This document shows, piece after piece, positions 33,569-41,568 of a stretch of 64,000 bases of DNA; the stretch's first letter is position 1; each line of letters begins with the position of its first letter. Source of the stretch: Bacteroides sp. MSB163 (lineage in GTDB: Bacteria > Bacteroidota > Bacteroidia > Bacteroidales > Bacteroidaceae); the NCBI RefSeq assembly GCF_036416795.1, contig NZ_CP143867.1, forward strand, positions 496,001 through 560,000. The letters run 5' to 3'. The position numbers and the translations under genes were made by a program. Under the pieces are notes generated by a model. The model ran no database searches and was not told where the DNA came from. It saw only the letters and a list, made by a program, of their open reading frames with translations.

Positions 33569-34906
33569 ATGAAGATTTACAAATTCAATGGAAATTCCAC
33601 CGCATCCGTAAAAGGGATGCAACATGTGGCAAAACTAATTCGCAACGAGGAAAAGAAGATTGTCGTATTGTCTGCAGCTGGAGATGTAACGAAGCATTTA
33701 GATGAAATAGCCGCCTGCTTCTTCAGCCGCAATACCGAAGAAGCACACGACAAAATAACCAAACTGGAATTCCAGTTCATCGATTTCGTCAACGAGTTAC
33801 TTTCGGACGACGTCCTGAAGCACAAAGCCATACGGGAAATATTGGATTGCTTTCAAGCTATTTGGAAATACACTTTAGGACCATTCTGCTCCGCCGATGA
33901 GAAAGAGATCTTGGCACAAGGCGAGTTATTGACATCCACCTTGATGGGATATTATCTCCAGGAACTGGGAATAAAAAACAGCGTCATCTGTGCTTTCGAT
34001 TTCTTGCGCACGGGCATGAATGCAGAACCGGATGATGAATATATCGCCCGAAAGCTGGAAGAAACCTGCAAATTATATCCGGACACACGTTTGTTCCTAA
34101 CACAGGGAAGTATCTGCAAGAACGCCTTCGGTGAAACAGATTACCTGAAACCTGGTGGCAGCGATTACACCGCCGCCCTCATCGGAAGTGCCCTGCATGC
34201 GGAAGAGATACTGATATGGACGGATATTCCTATCCTCAACAATGACACTGTGGTGATCCGCGATGCCGATACGGTCAAACACCTGAGTTTCAGTGAGGCA
34301 GAAAGGCTCATTTACTTCAATCCACAGATACTCAATCCTCTTTGTCTAGCCGTCGCATGGAAAGGGAATGTGCCTATCCACCTGCTCAATCCAATGAAAC
34401 CATTGGCTGAAGGAACCTATATATCCGGCAACTTCCAAAATGACAAGACAATAAAGGCAGTTGCCGCAAAAGACTCCATTGTTTATATCCGATTTGAATC
34501 GAACAATACATTGCGACCTTATATGTTTATCAGCAAGATATTCGATGTTTTTGCAAAATATAAGACTATGCCTTGTCTGCTAACTTCATCCAATGATAAT
34601 CTATCCGTAGCAACGGATAATAAAGAGCATCTGCCTTCTATCCTGCGCGAACTGAACAAATACGCCCGGATATGGGTGGAAGACCGGATGAGTATCGTCT
34701 CCGTCGTGGGCAACCTGAAGTCGTCAAATATAGCAACTGAAGCACAAATCATCAATGCGTTGAAAGATATTCCTCTACGGATGATTTCCTATGGAAGTGA
34801 TGAAAATGACGTATCTATGGTGGTCAGAGGAACGGATAAGGCAGAAGTACTCCGACTACTAAATGAGAAGTTACTGAAGAAGGAATGGTTTAAGAAAGCG
34901 TCCTGA
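33569..34906 (+). CDS. Divergent aspartokinase paralogue
   Basis: A 445-aa protein alignable over its full length with monofunctional aspartate kinases, including two C-terminal ACT regions (about 305-440, MLLTSSNDNLSVATD and VVGNL). The second active-site motif PGGSDYTAAL (196-204) is retained. The signature KFGGTS is KFNGNST (5-11) here. The usual SAMSGTTN is SAAGDVTK, and the nucleotide loop TDIDGMHNNDPR is shortened to TDIPILNNDT. These changes hit residues that hold ATP and aspartate in the family, so it may be inactive in catalysis or have a changed substrate. It stands alone between the kdp regulator and the mannan PUL, and ends at a convergent terminator. Confidence 0.85.
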   Translation: MKIYKFNGNSTASVKGMQHVAKLIRNEEKKIVVLSAAGDVTKHLDEIAACFFSRNTEEAHDKITKLEFQFIDFVNELLSDDVLKHKAIREILDCFQAIWKYTLGPFCSADEKEILAQGELLTSTLMGYYLQELGIKNSVICAFDFLRTGMNAEPDDEYIARKLEETCKLYPDTRLFLTQGSICKNAFGETDYLKPGGSDYTAALIGSALHAEEILIWTDIPILNNDTVVIRDADTVKHLSFSEAERLIYFNPQILNPLCLAVAWKGNVPIHLLNPMKPLAEGTYISGNFQNDKTIKAVAAKDSIVYIRFESNNTLRPYMFISKIFDVFAKYKTMPCLLTSSNDNLSVATDNKEHLPSILRELNKYARIWVEDRMSIVSVVGNLKSSNIATEAQIINALKDIPLRMISYGSDENDVSMVVRGTDKAEVLRLLNEKLLKKEWFKKAS

Positions 34907-34911
34907 GGAAG

Positions 34912-34940
34912 CTTTTAGGCGCGTAATCCGCGCCTAAAAG
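34912..34940. terminator. Convergent terminator
   Basis: CTTTTAGGCGCG (34912-34923) is exactly inverted at 34929-34940 with a 5-base loop. The right arm includes the stop codon of the SGNH esterase, so the hairpin can serve both the aspartokinase paralogue and the mannan PUL. Confidence 0.75.
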
Positions 34941-35725
34941 AAATTATTCCGTATTTCTTTCGCAATATAGCGCCCCATCAACTCCTGCCCTTTTTTATCG
35001 GGATGTAAGCCATCGCGCAGATAGCGTCCCCTGCCCGAAGGTTGTTCGAATTTCTCGGTTATACCACTATTGGAGTAGCAATCTATCAGTTGTACGGAGA
35101 GAGCACGGCAGATGTCACGCAGAATGGCAATCTTCTCTAGGTTACGTTCATTGCGGGTTACATCACCGGTTTGAATAGGAGTACAAACATAAACACGACA
35201 TTTGGGATAATGTTCCAGAATGGTCTGTATAGCCCAGCGGGCACCACCCGCCATAGTGGTAACGTCCACTTCCGCAAGAGTCTTACCTTTCAGAGCTTCC
35301 TCGGCAGAGCCAAGGTTCTTGTCATTTGTCCCCATAGAGAAGACAAAGACATCGGGAGCCGGATATTGCCCGCTCTCTACCTCGGCTATGAACTTCTGGA
35401 CATGGACTTTAGAGACATTGTTGTGGCGCATTTGTAATTCACGCTTATCTTCAGTAGGCTGCCAGCCATTGGATATTCCGGCAAAACCTGCACTTCCATA
35501 ATCCTGTGTATCGGGATGACAGGCCCAGGTTGCAGAACCTACCGCTACATTATGATGGGTGGCAAATCCAAGTAGATCGGCCACCGTCTTCGACCATTGT
35601 TTACCCGCCGTGATGCTGTTCCCATCACAACCGAAATTCATCTTACTGAAATCAGGATAAAGGGACTGCGCCTGTAAAGCAATCCCTATCCACAACACAA
35701 CACAAAATCCAATCAATCTTCCCAT
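34934..35725 (-). CDS. SGNH/GDSL-type esterase, secreted
   Basis: A 263-aa hydrolase with a signal peptide (LWIGIALQAQ). Block I is CDGNSITAG (Ser nucleophile, with GNS in place of GDS), block III is GTND, and block V is DGLHPDKKG, giving the Ser-Asp-His set. Many SGNH enzymes in PULs remove acetyl groups from plant polysaccharides. As the last gene of the mannan operon, 40 bases after the epimerase, acetyl-mannan esterase is the likeliest role, though this is inference. It would be the second esterase of the locus beside the CE7 domain at 53156-55684. Confidence 0.85.
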   Translation of the reverse strand: MGRLIGFCVVLWIGIALQAQSLYPDFSKMNFGCDGNSITAGKQWSKTVADLLGFATHHNVAVGSATWACHPDTQDYGSAGFAGISNGWQPTEDKRELQMRHNNVSKVHVQKFIAEVESGQYPAPDVFVFSMGTNDKNLGSAEEALKGKTLAEVDVTTMAGGARWAIQTILEHYPKCRVYVCTPIQTGDVTRNERNLEKIAILRDICRALSVQLIDCYSNSGITEKFEQPSGRGRYLRDGLHPDKKGQELMGRYIAKEIRNNFF

Positions 35726-35765
35726 TCTAACTTCTAAAATACTTATGAAATAACCTCTAAACCAC

Positions 35766-36953
35766 TTATGAAAAACGTTCCATTATCTCCATGCACATAC
35801 GTCCGTTATGATACGGGCATTTCCAAAATCCGGCCTTGTCATCCTCAGTATTCACCGTGCCGTCGGCACGCACACTCCAATGCCACTCGCCATTCCGGTA
35901 ATCTACCAGATGCTTCTTGATGAAATCCCAGCAACGGAATGCTTTCCGCAACGCCACTTCATCTTCAAAATGTTGGTAAAGGTTAACATGTCCCACCACA
36001 TTCTCTGCCTGTACCCACCAATGGCGGTCGGTATCGGTTTTCTGTCTATCCAGGAAAGTCTCATAAATCATGGCACCGTCAGACGTCAGTCCTTCATCAG
36101 CGGCAGCGGCAATAAACTCAACCAAAGGTTCTACCTTTTCCAGTAAAGTCTTATCATCCAGTATCAAAGCGGCTTCATGTATCAGCCAGGAAGCTTCTAT
36201 ATCATGTCCGTAAGAAACAATGCGATACTTACTCCGCCAATTATCATCGAAGAACAATTCCAGATGTCCAGTCTCAGGATCAAGAATCCGGTCCGTGAAT
36301 AGTTCTATCAGATTGCGGAGTTGCTTCTTGAGGCGATCGTCCTTCCATACACGGTACAGATTGGTATAAGGCTCCAGGATATGCAAATGGGTGTTCATGG
36401 TCTTACGTTCGTTCTCGTCTTTATCGCTAAGACGCATATCGGCAATCTCTCCCCACTGGCGGGTAAGAGCCTCACAATAGCCATTCTTCACAGGGTCGAA
36501 GCTATGCTTTTCGATATCCTCGAACAGGCGGACGGCATATTCCAAAGCCTCAGCATCACCCGTGGCACGATGATATTCGCTCAGCCCGTAGATGGCAAAG
36601 CCTATGGCATAGATTTGTTTCTTCGTATCTAACGGGCGGCCTTCGTAATCAAGCGACCAGTAGACGCCGCCGAACTCGCGGTCATAGAAATGATCTATCA
36701 CATAGCGTTTGGCACGCGTTGCCGCAGACAAGTATTCTTCCTTCTTCAGCAAACGGTAGGCTGCCGAGAAAGTCCAGAGAATACGGGCATTCAATACAGC
36801 ACCCTTTTCTGTTTCCGGCATCAGGATTCCGGTTCCCGTGATGCGGCCATAGAAACCACCGTTCGCTTCATCCGTCATCCGGTTCATCCAGAAGGGAAGA
36901 ATGTTGGCTGTCAACTCTTCTTCCATCTCTTTTCGCATATTCTTGACGTCCAT
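35766..36953 (-). CDS. Cellobiose 2-epimerase (AGE family)
   Basis: A cytoplasmic (alpha/alpha)6-barrel enzyme of about 395 aa that converts beta-1,4-mannobiose to mannosyl-glucose. It carries the family's histidines in YGHDIEASWLIHEA and AENVVGHVNLYQHF, and FWKCPYHNGRMCMEI near the C-terminus. The start at 36953 (MDVKNMRKEMEEEL) was preferred because the longer frame starts at a TTG overlapping the transporter stop. It follows the GPH transporter and lies in one cluster with GH130 and GH26, the same set known as the mannan pathway of Bacteroides fragilis. The product is used by the GH130 phosphorylase. Confidence 0.92.
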   Translation of the reverse strand: MDVKNMRKEMEEELTANILPFWMNRMTDEANGGFYGRITGTGILMPETEKGAVLNARILWTFSAAYRLLKKEEYLSAATRAKRYVIDHFYDREFGGVYWSLDYEGRPLDTKKQIYAIGFAIYGLSEYHRATGDAEALEYAVRLFEDIEKHSFDPVKNGYCEALTRQWGEIADMRLSDKDENERKTMNTHLHILEPYTNLYRVWKDDRLKKQLRNLIELFTDRILDPETGHLELFFDDNWRSKYRIVSYGHDIEASWLIHEAALILDDKTLLEKVEPLVEFIAAAADEGLTSDGAMIYETFLDRQKTDTDRHWWVQAENVVGHVNLYQHFEDEVALRKAFRCWDFIKKHLVDYRNGEWHWSVRADGTVNTEDDKAGFWKCPYHNGRMCMEIMERFS

Positions 36954-37000
36954 AAAAAATCGTATTAGTTTATATTTTGAACCCATTTGGGAAATGAAAG

Positions 37001-38386
37001 TCAAGACATACCCTTCGCCCGTATGGGTTTCAGCTTCTCGTTAATCTCCTCCACGCGCTTCTTCGTCAACGGATAGAAGTACACGACCACCATAGCCAGC
37101 ACTGCCACGGCAGCCGGTATCCAGCTCATAAGCAGGTTCAGACCGGTCAGCGCCTCCTCCGTTTGCACGGCACCCTCAGCCGTATTATAACCGAAAGATG
37201 CCAATATCCACATCACAGCCGCCCCGCCCATAGCGCCGCCAAACTTCTGCGCCATCGACGAAGATGAGAATATAAGCCCGGTCGAAGCCGTCCCGTCTTT
37301 CAGTTCGGCATAGTCCGAAACGTCGGCATACATACTCCATATCAACGGTGAAACGATACCCGTACAAATAGATATGACGATTTGCATAATCAGCATCATC
37401 CAGAAGCCCGCCGGTGTGCAAGGCAGATAGAAGAACAGAATGCTCAATACCGCCAGTGCCGCCATCGTGGCGATATAGGTGGATTTCTTGCCCAGTCCGC
37501 GCGAAAGGGGAACTGCCAGCACCACGCCTATCATATTGGAAACCTCTCCCACACCCAGGAACAGTCCGGCATAAAACAGGATTGTGAAATCACCCAGGCT
37601 CAGGAATATACTGTCGCCTATGTAGTCTTTGAAGAAATAAGCAGCCGTAGCGCCACGCACCGTATTGAACAGGTTGGAACCCAATGCCGCTCCGATAAGC
37701 AACCACCAAGGCCCGTTGGCAAGCAACGACTTGAAGTCCTTACCGACAGAAACCGTAGATACGCTCTTCACGTACTCCCTCGTCATGCTGAAACATAGCA
37801 GGAACACGACGAAGCACAACGCAGCAATCACAATCATGGAATATTGCCAACTGACGGTCACCGAACCGGTCATCTCCCTGAACCACGTGCAAAGCGGCTC
37901 CCAGGCAAACAAGGCTATGAAACTACCACCGTATGCAAAGAACATCCGGTAGGAAGAGAACACCGTCTTCGTGTCCGAGTCATCCGTCATCACTCCCAGC
38001 ATAGCCCCGTATGGCACATTGATAGCTGTATAAACCGTCATCATCAGAATGTAAGTGACGTATGCCCAGATGAGTTTCCCCGTAGGCCCGAAGTCGGGCG
38101 TGGTAAACATCAATATACCGCAGACGGCAAACGGAAGAGAAATCCACAGCAGATAAGGACGGTATTTTCCCCATCGCGTATGGGTTCGGTCGGCAATGAT
38201 GCCCATCATCGGGTCGGACACCGCATCCCAAATGCGCGTTACCAACAACAGGACGCCCGTATCCGCCAGACTCAGACCGTATATATTAGAATAGAATATA
38301 GGCAGATAATAGGAGAATATCTTCCAGAACATAGAGGAAGACATATCACCAAAGCCATAACCAATTTTCTCTTTCAGTGTTGCCAT
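37001..38386 (-). CDS. GPH-family (MFS) mannooligosaccharide transporter
   Basis: A 461-aa inner-membrane carrier with twelve helices of the glycoside-pentoside-hexuronide family. Diagnostic motifs are GYGFGDMSSSMFWKI at the N-terminus and DPMMGIIADRTHTRWGKYRPYLLW in the first loop. It most likely brings mannobiose or short manno-oligosaccharides into the cytoplasm by cation symport, for the epimerase and phosphorylase beside it. A 178-base leader with four palindromic repeats and its own TATCTTTG -7 element precedes it, so it may be regulated separately from GH130. Confidence 0.92.
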   Translation of the reverse strand: MATLKEKIGYGFGDMSSSMFWKIFSYYLPIFYSNIYGLSLADTGVLLLVTRIWDAVSDPMMGIIADRTHTRWGKYRPYLLWISLPFAVCGILMFTTPDFGPTGKLIWAYVTYILMMTVYTAINVPYGAMLGVMTDDSDTKTVFSSYRMFFAYGGSFIALFAWEPLCTWFREMTGSVTVSWQYSMIVIAALCFVVFLLCFSMTREYVKSVSTVSVGKDFKSLLANGPWWLLIGAALGSNLFNTVRGATAAYFFKDYIGDSIFLSLGDFTILFYAGLFLGVGEVSNMIGVVLAVPLSRGLGKKSTYIATMAALAVLSILFFYLPCTPAGFWMMLIMQIVISICTGIVSPLIWSMYADVSDYAELKDGTASTGLIFSSSSMAQKFGGAMGGAAVMWILASFGYNTAEGAVQTEEALTGLNLLMSWIPAAVAVLAMVVVYFYPLTKKRVEEINEKLKPIRAKGMS

Positions 38387-38467
38387 ACTATTAAATTAAA
38401 GATTTATAACCATCGATGCGCAAACTTTACCACCGCGCCCACACACCCTTCTGAGCGGGGGGATAAT

Positions 38468-38548
38468 CAGTGACGACTTGAATAGAATTCAGTCCATCAC
38501 TGAACCTATTTCAGTCCGTCACTGAATGCCATTCACTGACGGGCTGAT
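38468..38548. repeat. Four 17-bp palindromic elements in the transporter leader
   Basis: TTCAGTCCATCACTGAA (38488-38504) and TTCAGTCCGTCACTGAA (38510-38526) are 22 bp apart. Related but inverted copies lie at 38532-38548 and about 38468-38485. Each is a 6-bp inverted repeat around 5 bases. They lie between the -7 box at 38556-38563 and the transporter ATG, the position of an operator or a structured leader. Confidence 0.7.
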
Positions 38549-38555
38549 AAAGGCA

Positions 38556-38563
38556 CAAAGATA
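38556..38563 (-). promoter_or_regulatory. -7 box before the GPH transporter
   Basis: TATCTTTG on the minus strand, an exact match to TAnnTTTG, placed right at the end of the intergenic region next to the GH130 stop. Transcription would start near 38549, just before the palindromic repeats. Confidence 0.45.
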
Positions 38564-38564
38564 T

Positions 38565-39740
38565 TTATTTCCGCATGAGTTGCAAATTATTACTAATAAG
38601 TTTCTTCAGCGTCTCCACCGAAGCCGAAGAGGACAATCCGTCCACCGGCGTATTCATGCAGTAATCCACCAGCTTGTCCACCGTAGAAGTGGCTACGTGC
38701 ATCCGCGTGTCCGACGAGGCATAATAGATGAATACCTTGCCGTCTTCATCCGCAATCCAGCCATTGGTAAAGAGCACATTGCTTACGTCGCCGATACGTT
38801 CTTCTCCCTCAGGAGCCATGAAGTAACCTCCGGGGGTGGCTATCAGGCGCGTAGGATCGTCCAGGGCGGTCATATACATATAGAGCACATAACGCAGTCC
38901 GGCAGCGCAGGCACGCACGCCATGAGCCAGGTGCAACCAGCCTTTCTCAGTCTTTATCGGATGCGGGCCCTCACCGTTCTTTACCTCCTTGATGGTGTGG
39001 TAGTAGCGTTGGTCGATGATGGTTTCCTCTTTCACCTCCGCATGTGTCATGTCGTCTACCAAGGCCCAGCCTATGCCGCCACCGCTTCCGGCATCAATAA
39101 ATCCATCCTGCGGACGGGTGTAAAGGGCATATTTGCCATCTACAAATTCGGGATGAAGCACCACATTACGTTGCTGGCTCTTAGTCTTCAGGTCCGGCAG
39201 ACGCTCCCAGGTTTTCAAATCCCGGGTACGCGCAATGCCTGCCGTAGCCGTAGCCGAGGATAAATCGCCCGCGGGGGCATTATCATCATGACGCTCGGCA
39301 CAGAAGATACCATAAATCCATCCGTCTTCATGGGCGGTGAGGCGCATATCATAGACATTGGTAGCCGGTATCACATCTTCGGGCATCGTGACGGGATAAT
39401 CCCAAAAGCGGAAGTTATCCACACCGTTAGGACTTTCCGCCACGGCAAAGAACGATTTGCGGTCGGCCCCCTCCATGCGCAGCAACAGCAAGTATTTACC
39501 ATTCCACTTGATGGCGCCGGAGTTGAGCGCGGCATTCATGCCAATACGTTCCATCAGGTGGGGATTGGACTTTTCATCCAGGTCGTAGCGCCAGAAAACG
39601 GGCGTGTGAGCAGCCGTCACCACCGGATATTTATAACGTGTAAATATGCCGTTGCCACCTTCCACCGGTTCATTCTTTCTCGTGATCAACTCCTCGTGTT
39701 CCTGAAAGAGTCTTGATACCTTATCATTAAAAGTTTCCAT
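38565..39740 (-). CDS. GH130 4-O-beta-D-mannosyl-D-glucose phosphorylase
   Basis: A 391-aa cytoplasmic enzyme that uses phosphate to split mannosyl-glucose into mannose 1-phosphate and glucose. The length matches the characterised Bacteroides fragilis enzyme (about 390 aa). D131 in VYDMRLTAHEDG is in the position of its catalytic acid. Other family motifs are GMNAALNSGAIKWNGKYLLLLRMEG and LHPEFVDGKYALYTRPQDGF. No signal peptide is present. It is 14 bases downstream of a GH26 gene and shares the cluster with the 2-epimerase and the transporter, which settles the disaccharide specificity more firmly than the family alone. Confidence 0.94.
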   Translation of the reverse strand: METFNDKVSRLFQEHEELITRKNEPVEGGNGIFTRYKYPVVTAAHTPVFWRYDLDEKSNPHLMERIGMNAALNSGAIKWNGKYLLLLRMEGADRKSFFAVAESPNGVDNFRFWDYPVTMPEDVIPATNVYDMRLTAHEDGWIYGIFCAERHDDNAPAGDLSSATATAGIARTRDLKTWERLPDLKTKSQQRNVVLHPEFVDGKYALYTRPQDGFIDAGSGGGIGWALVDDMTHAEVKEETIIDQRYYHTIKEVKNGEGPHPIKTEKGWLHLAHGVRACAAGLRYVLYMYMTALDDPTRLIATPGGYFMAPEGEERIGDVSNVLFTNGWIADEDGKVFIYYASSDTRMHVATSTVDKLVDYCMNTPVDGLSSSASVETLKKLISNNLQLMRK

Positions 39741-39754
39741 ATTCGTTGTTTATC

Positions 39755-40870
39755 TTATTTATACAAAGAGTTTACGTCTGTCGCAAAAAGGGTCTTGGGA
39801 TGATTATAGAATGTTACGAAATCTTCAGCTGATGCCTGTCCGGGATAGGGGGCATAGAAATGCGTGACACGTTCGCGGGCATTGCGCCACACCAGGACGT
39901 AGGCTATCGGATACTCTCCAATGGCCGGCAACAGGGTTTCAGTCCACCATTTCGGATCGGGGACGCCTTCGTAGCCCGTCTCGGTGATGGCTATCACTTT
40001 ATCGTGCGTCCGACCTATACTGTCTACGATAGCCAGACTCTTGCCCACATTCGCCAGATAAGAAGGGCGGTCGAACTGATAGGTGTCGAAACCGATTACA
40101 TCTATCAGGTCGTCACCGGGATAGCGTTTCAGATATTGTGCCGTATCTTGCGGTTCACTGCCGGGGGAATAGGCATACAGGGCATTGTCCACTCCATCGC
40201 TGCGGAGGATGTCCACCGTCATGTGCCAGAGGGCTTTGTATTCTTCAGGCGTACAGAGCTTCTCTCCCCACCAGAACCAGCTGCCCGTATGTTCGTGCCA
40301 CGGGCGGAAGAGTACCGGAACTTTCACTCCGTCTTCCGTTTGCAGGGAGTTGATGAAAGCCGATACTTTACTTACCCAGCCTGCAAACTTCTCATGATTG
40401 GCTCCGCCGGGCAGAATGGACTTCACCACCGTCGTATCTGACACATCCCAGGAGTCTCCCCCTGTCAGCGGATTGCGCAGGTGCCAGCTAAGAGAGGACA
40501 GCCCTCCTCTTTTATATTGGTTCAATATCTCTCTTCTGATTTTGCTGAACGGCACTTTGTCCAGGCTCAACGTATCGCCCAGTTCCAAATGTCCCAGGTC
40601 GAAACTGATGACTGCGGGATAGTCTCCACAGACGCTCTTTACATCGGAACGCCCTTCATCGCCTTCCCAGCCGATGCCATAGTTGGTGTCGTCATGATGG
40701 CCGAACATAAAGCCGCGGGATGATACTTTTTTAAGATGGGCGAGCAGGTTCTCGGTCTCGGGGGTACGCATAGAAATGGCTCCGTCATCCGCCACCTTTT
40801 CTTTCTTTGAAGGGTTGCAAGCCACCAAGGTACTCACCGCTAAAGTAATAGCTATAAATTCAAGTTTCAT
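39755..40870 (-). CDS. GH26 beta-mannanase, lipoprotein
   Basis: A 371-aa endo- or exo-beta-1,4-mannanase. The start at 40870 (MKLEFIAITLAVSTLVAC) gives a lipobox with Cys18; an in-frame ATG at 40888 would add six charged residues. The catalytic pair is E193 in FRPWHEHTGSWFWWG (acid/base) and E297 in AITETGYEG (nucleophile). It is a single-domain enzyme, similar to the mannobiose-producing ManA-type GH26 that heads the same gene set in B. fragilis. It starts about 40 bases after a TATCTTTG -7 element and is followed by GH130. Confidence 0.94.
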   Translation of the reverse strand: MKLEFIAITLAVSTLVACNPSKKEKVADDGAISMRTPETENLLAHLKKVSSRGFMFGHHDDTNYGIGWEGDEGRSDVKSVCGDYPAVISFDLGHLELGDTLSLDKVPFSKIRREILNQYKRGGLSSLSWHLRNPLTGGDSWDVSDTTVVKSILPGGANHEKFAGWVSKVSAFINSLQTEDGVKVPVLFRPWHEHTGSWFWWGEKLCTPEEYKALWHMTVDILRSDGVDNALYAYSPGSEPQDTAQYLKRYPGDDLIDVIGFDTYQFDRPSYLANVGKSLAIVDSIGRTHDKVIAITETGYEGVPDPKWWTETLLPAIGEYPIAYVLVWRNARERVTHFYAPYPGQASAEDFVTFYNHPKTLFATDVNSLYK

Positions 40871-40911
40871 ATAGTGATTTTTTTCCATAAATACTATCCA
40901 AATTCACAGCA

Positions 40912-40919
40912 CAAAGATA
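40912..40919 (-). promoter_or_regulatory. -7 box of the GH26-GH130 operon
   Basis: TATCTTTG on the minus strand, an exact TAnnTTTG match 42 bases before the GH26 start at 40870. No -33 TTG is seen at the usual distance, which suggests an activator. Confidence 0.5.
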
Positions 40920-41016
40920 GCTGATGAATAGAATAGATAGTGATACGATTTTATCCCTTTGCTATATTAATTTCATATTCTAAAGACCGGCCTCATATTG
41001 AGTGAATCTTCCGACC

Positions 41017-41469
41017 CTACTTTGTCTTGACAGGCAAAACTTTATGAACAAATTCAAACCTTTCTTCTTCCGGAATTGAATAGTCCATGAAGCAACTTGC
41101 ATCAACTGAATAGATATCTGTAGCACTATGACTTGAAGGACACAAAAATTTCAAACGGTATCTAAACGTTTTAGTCGAATGCGGATTAATATCTATAAAG
41201 CGTTGATAGTCTATGCCTTCAAAAAAAGCGGCATCATACAATGAAATTTCCTTGCCTGCTTTATCTTTAAGATGAAATTGTACAAGACTACCGGAACCGG
41301 AACCATCGTCATTTCGTATTCGCATCGTCTTATCGGCATTGTTGGCTATATGAATTAATATCGTAGTATCGGATGGCAAATAAGAAACACTAAGACCGAT
41401 GTCCGATTGAGCCATTAATTCCATTGGCATTAACGCAATTATGAGCAGTAACAAGTTCTTTATTTTCAT
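41017..41469 (-). CDS. Secreted protein of unknown function
   Basis: A 150-aa protein starting MKIKNLLLLIIALMPMELMA, a signal peptide ending before QSD; an ATG 12 bases upstream is possible. The mature part is beta-rich (SVSYLPSDTTILIHIANNAD, FRYRLKFLC) and looks like a single immunoglobulin-like beta-sandwich. I do not recognise a family. It lies inside the mannan PUL between the terminator of the SusC operon and the promoter of the GH26-GH130 operon, with no clear -7 box of its own. A role in mannan binding cannot be claimed from sequence. Confidence 0.7.
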   Translation of the reverse strand: MKIKNLLLLIIALMPMELMAQSDIGLSVSYLPSDTTILIHIANNADKTMRIRNDDGSGSGSLVQFHLKDKAGKEISLYDAAFFEGIDYQRFIDINPHSTKTFRYRLKFLCPSSHSATDIYSVDASCFMDYSIPEEERFEFVHKVLPVKTK

Positions 41470-41491
41470 ATAAAATTTCATGTATTAATAA

Positions 41492-41538
41492 AAATGTGGT
41501 AAGATAACAGAAAAAAGGCTCTATTGCTTACCACATTT
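41492..41538 (-). terminator. Terminator of the mannan SusC operon
   Basis: AAATGTGGTAAG (41492-41503) is exactly inverted at 41527-41538. On the minus strand the stem is followed by TTTTTATTAATAC. It lies 30 bases after the GH26 stop and would end the SusC-SusD-SGBP-SGBP-GH26 transcript. Confidence 0.8.
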
Positions 41539-41568
41539 CAATTCATTCTAAATAACAAGAAGGAAAAA

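Noticed and set aside
33445..33705. Plus-strand frame overlapping the start of the aspartokinase paralogue
   Set aside because: Low-complexity, Lys/Trp-rich product without recognisable features; the overlapping frame is homologous to aspartokinase.
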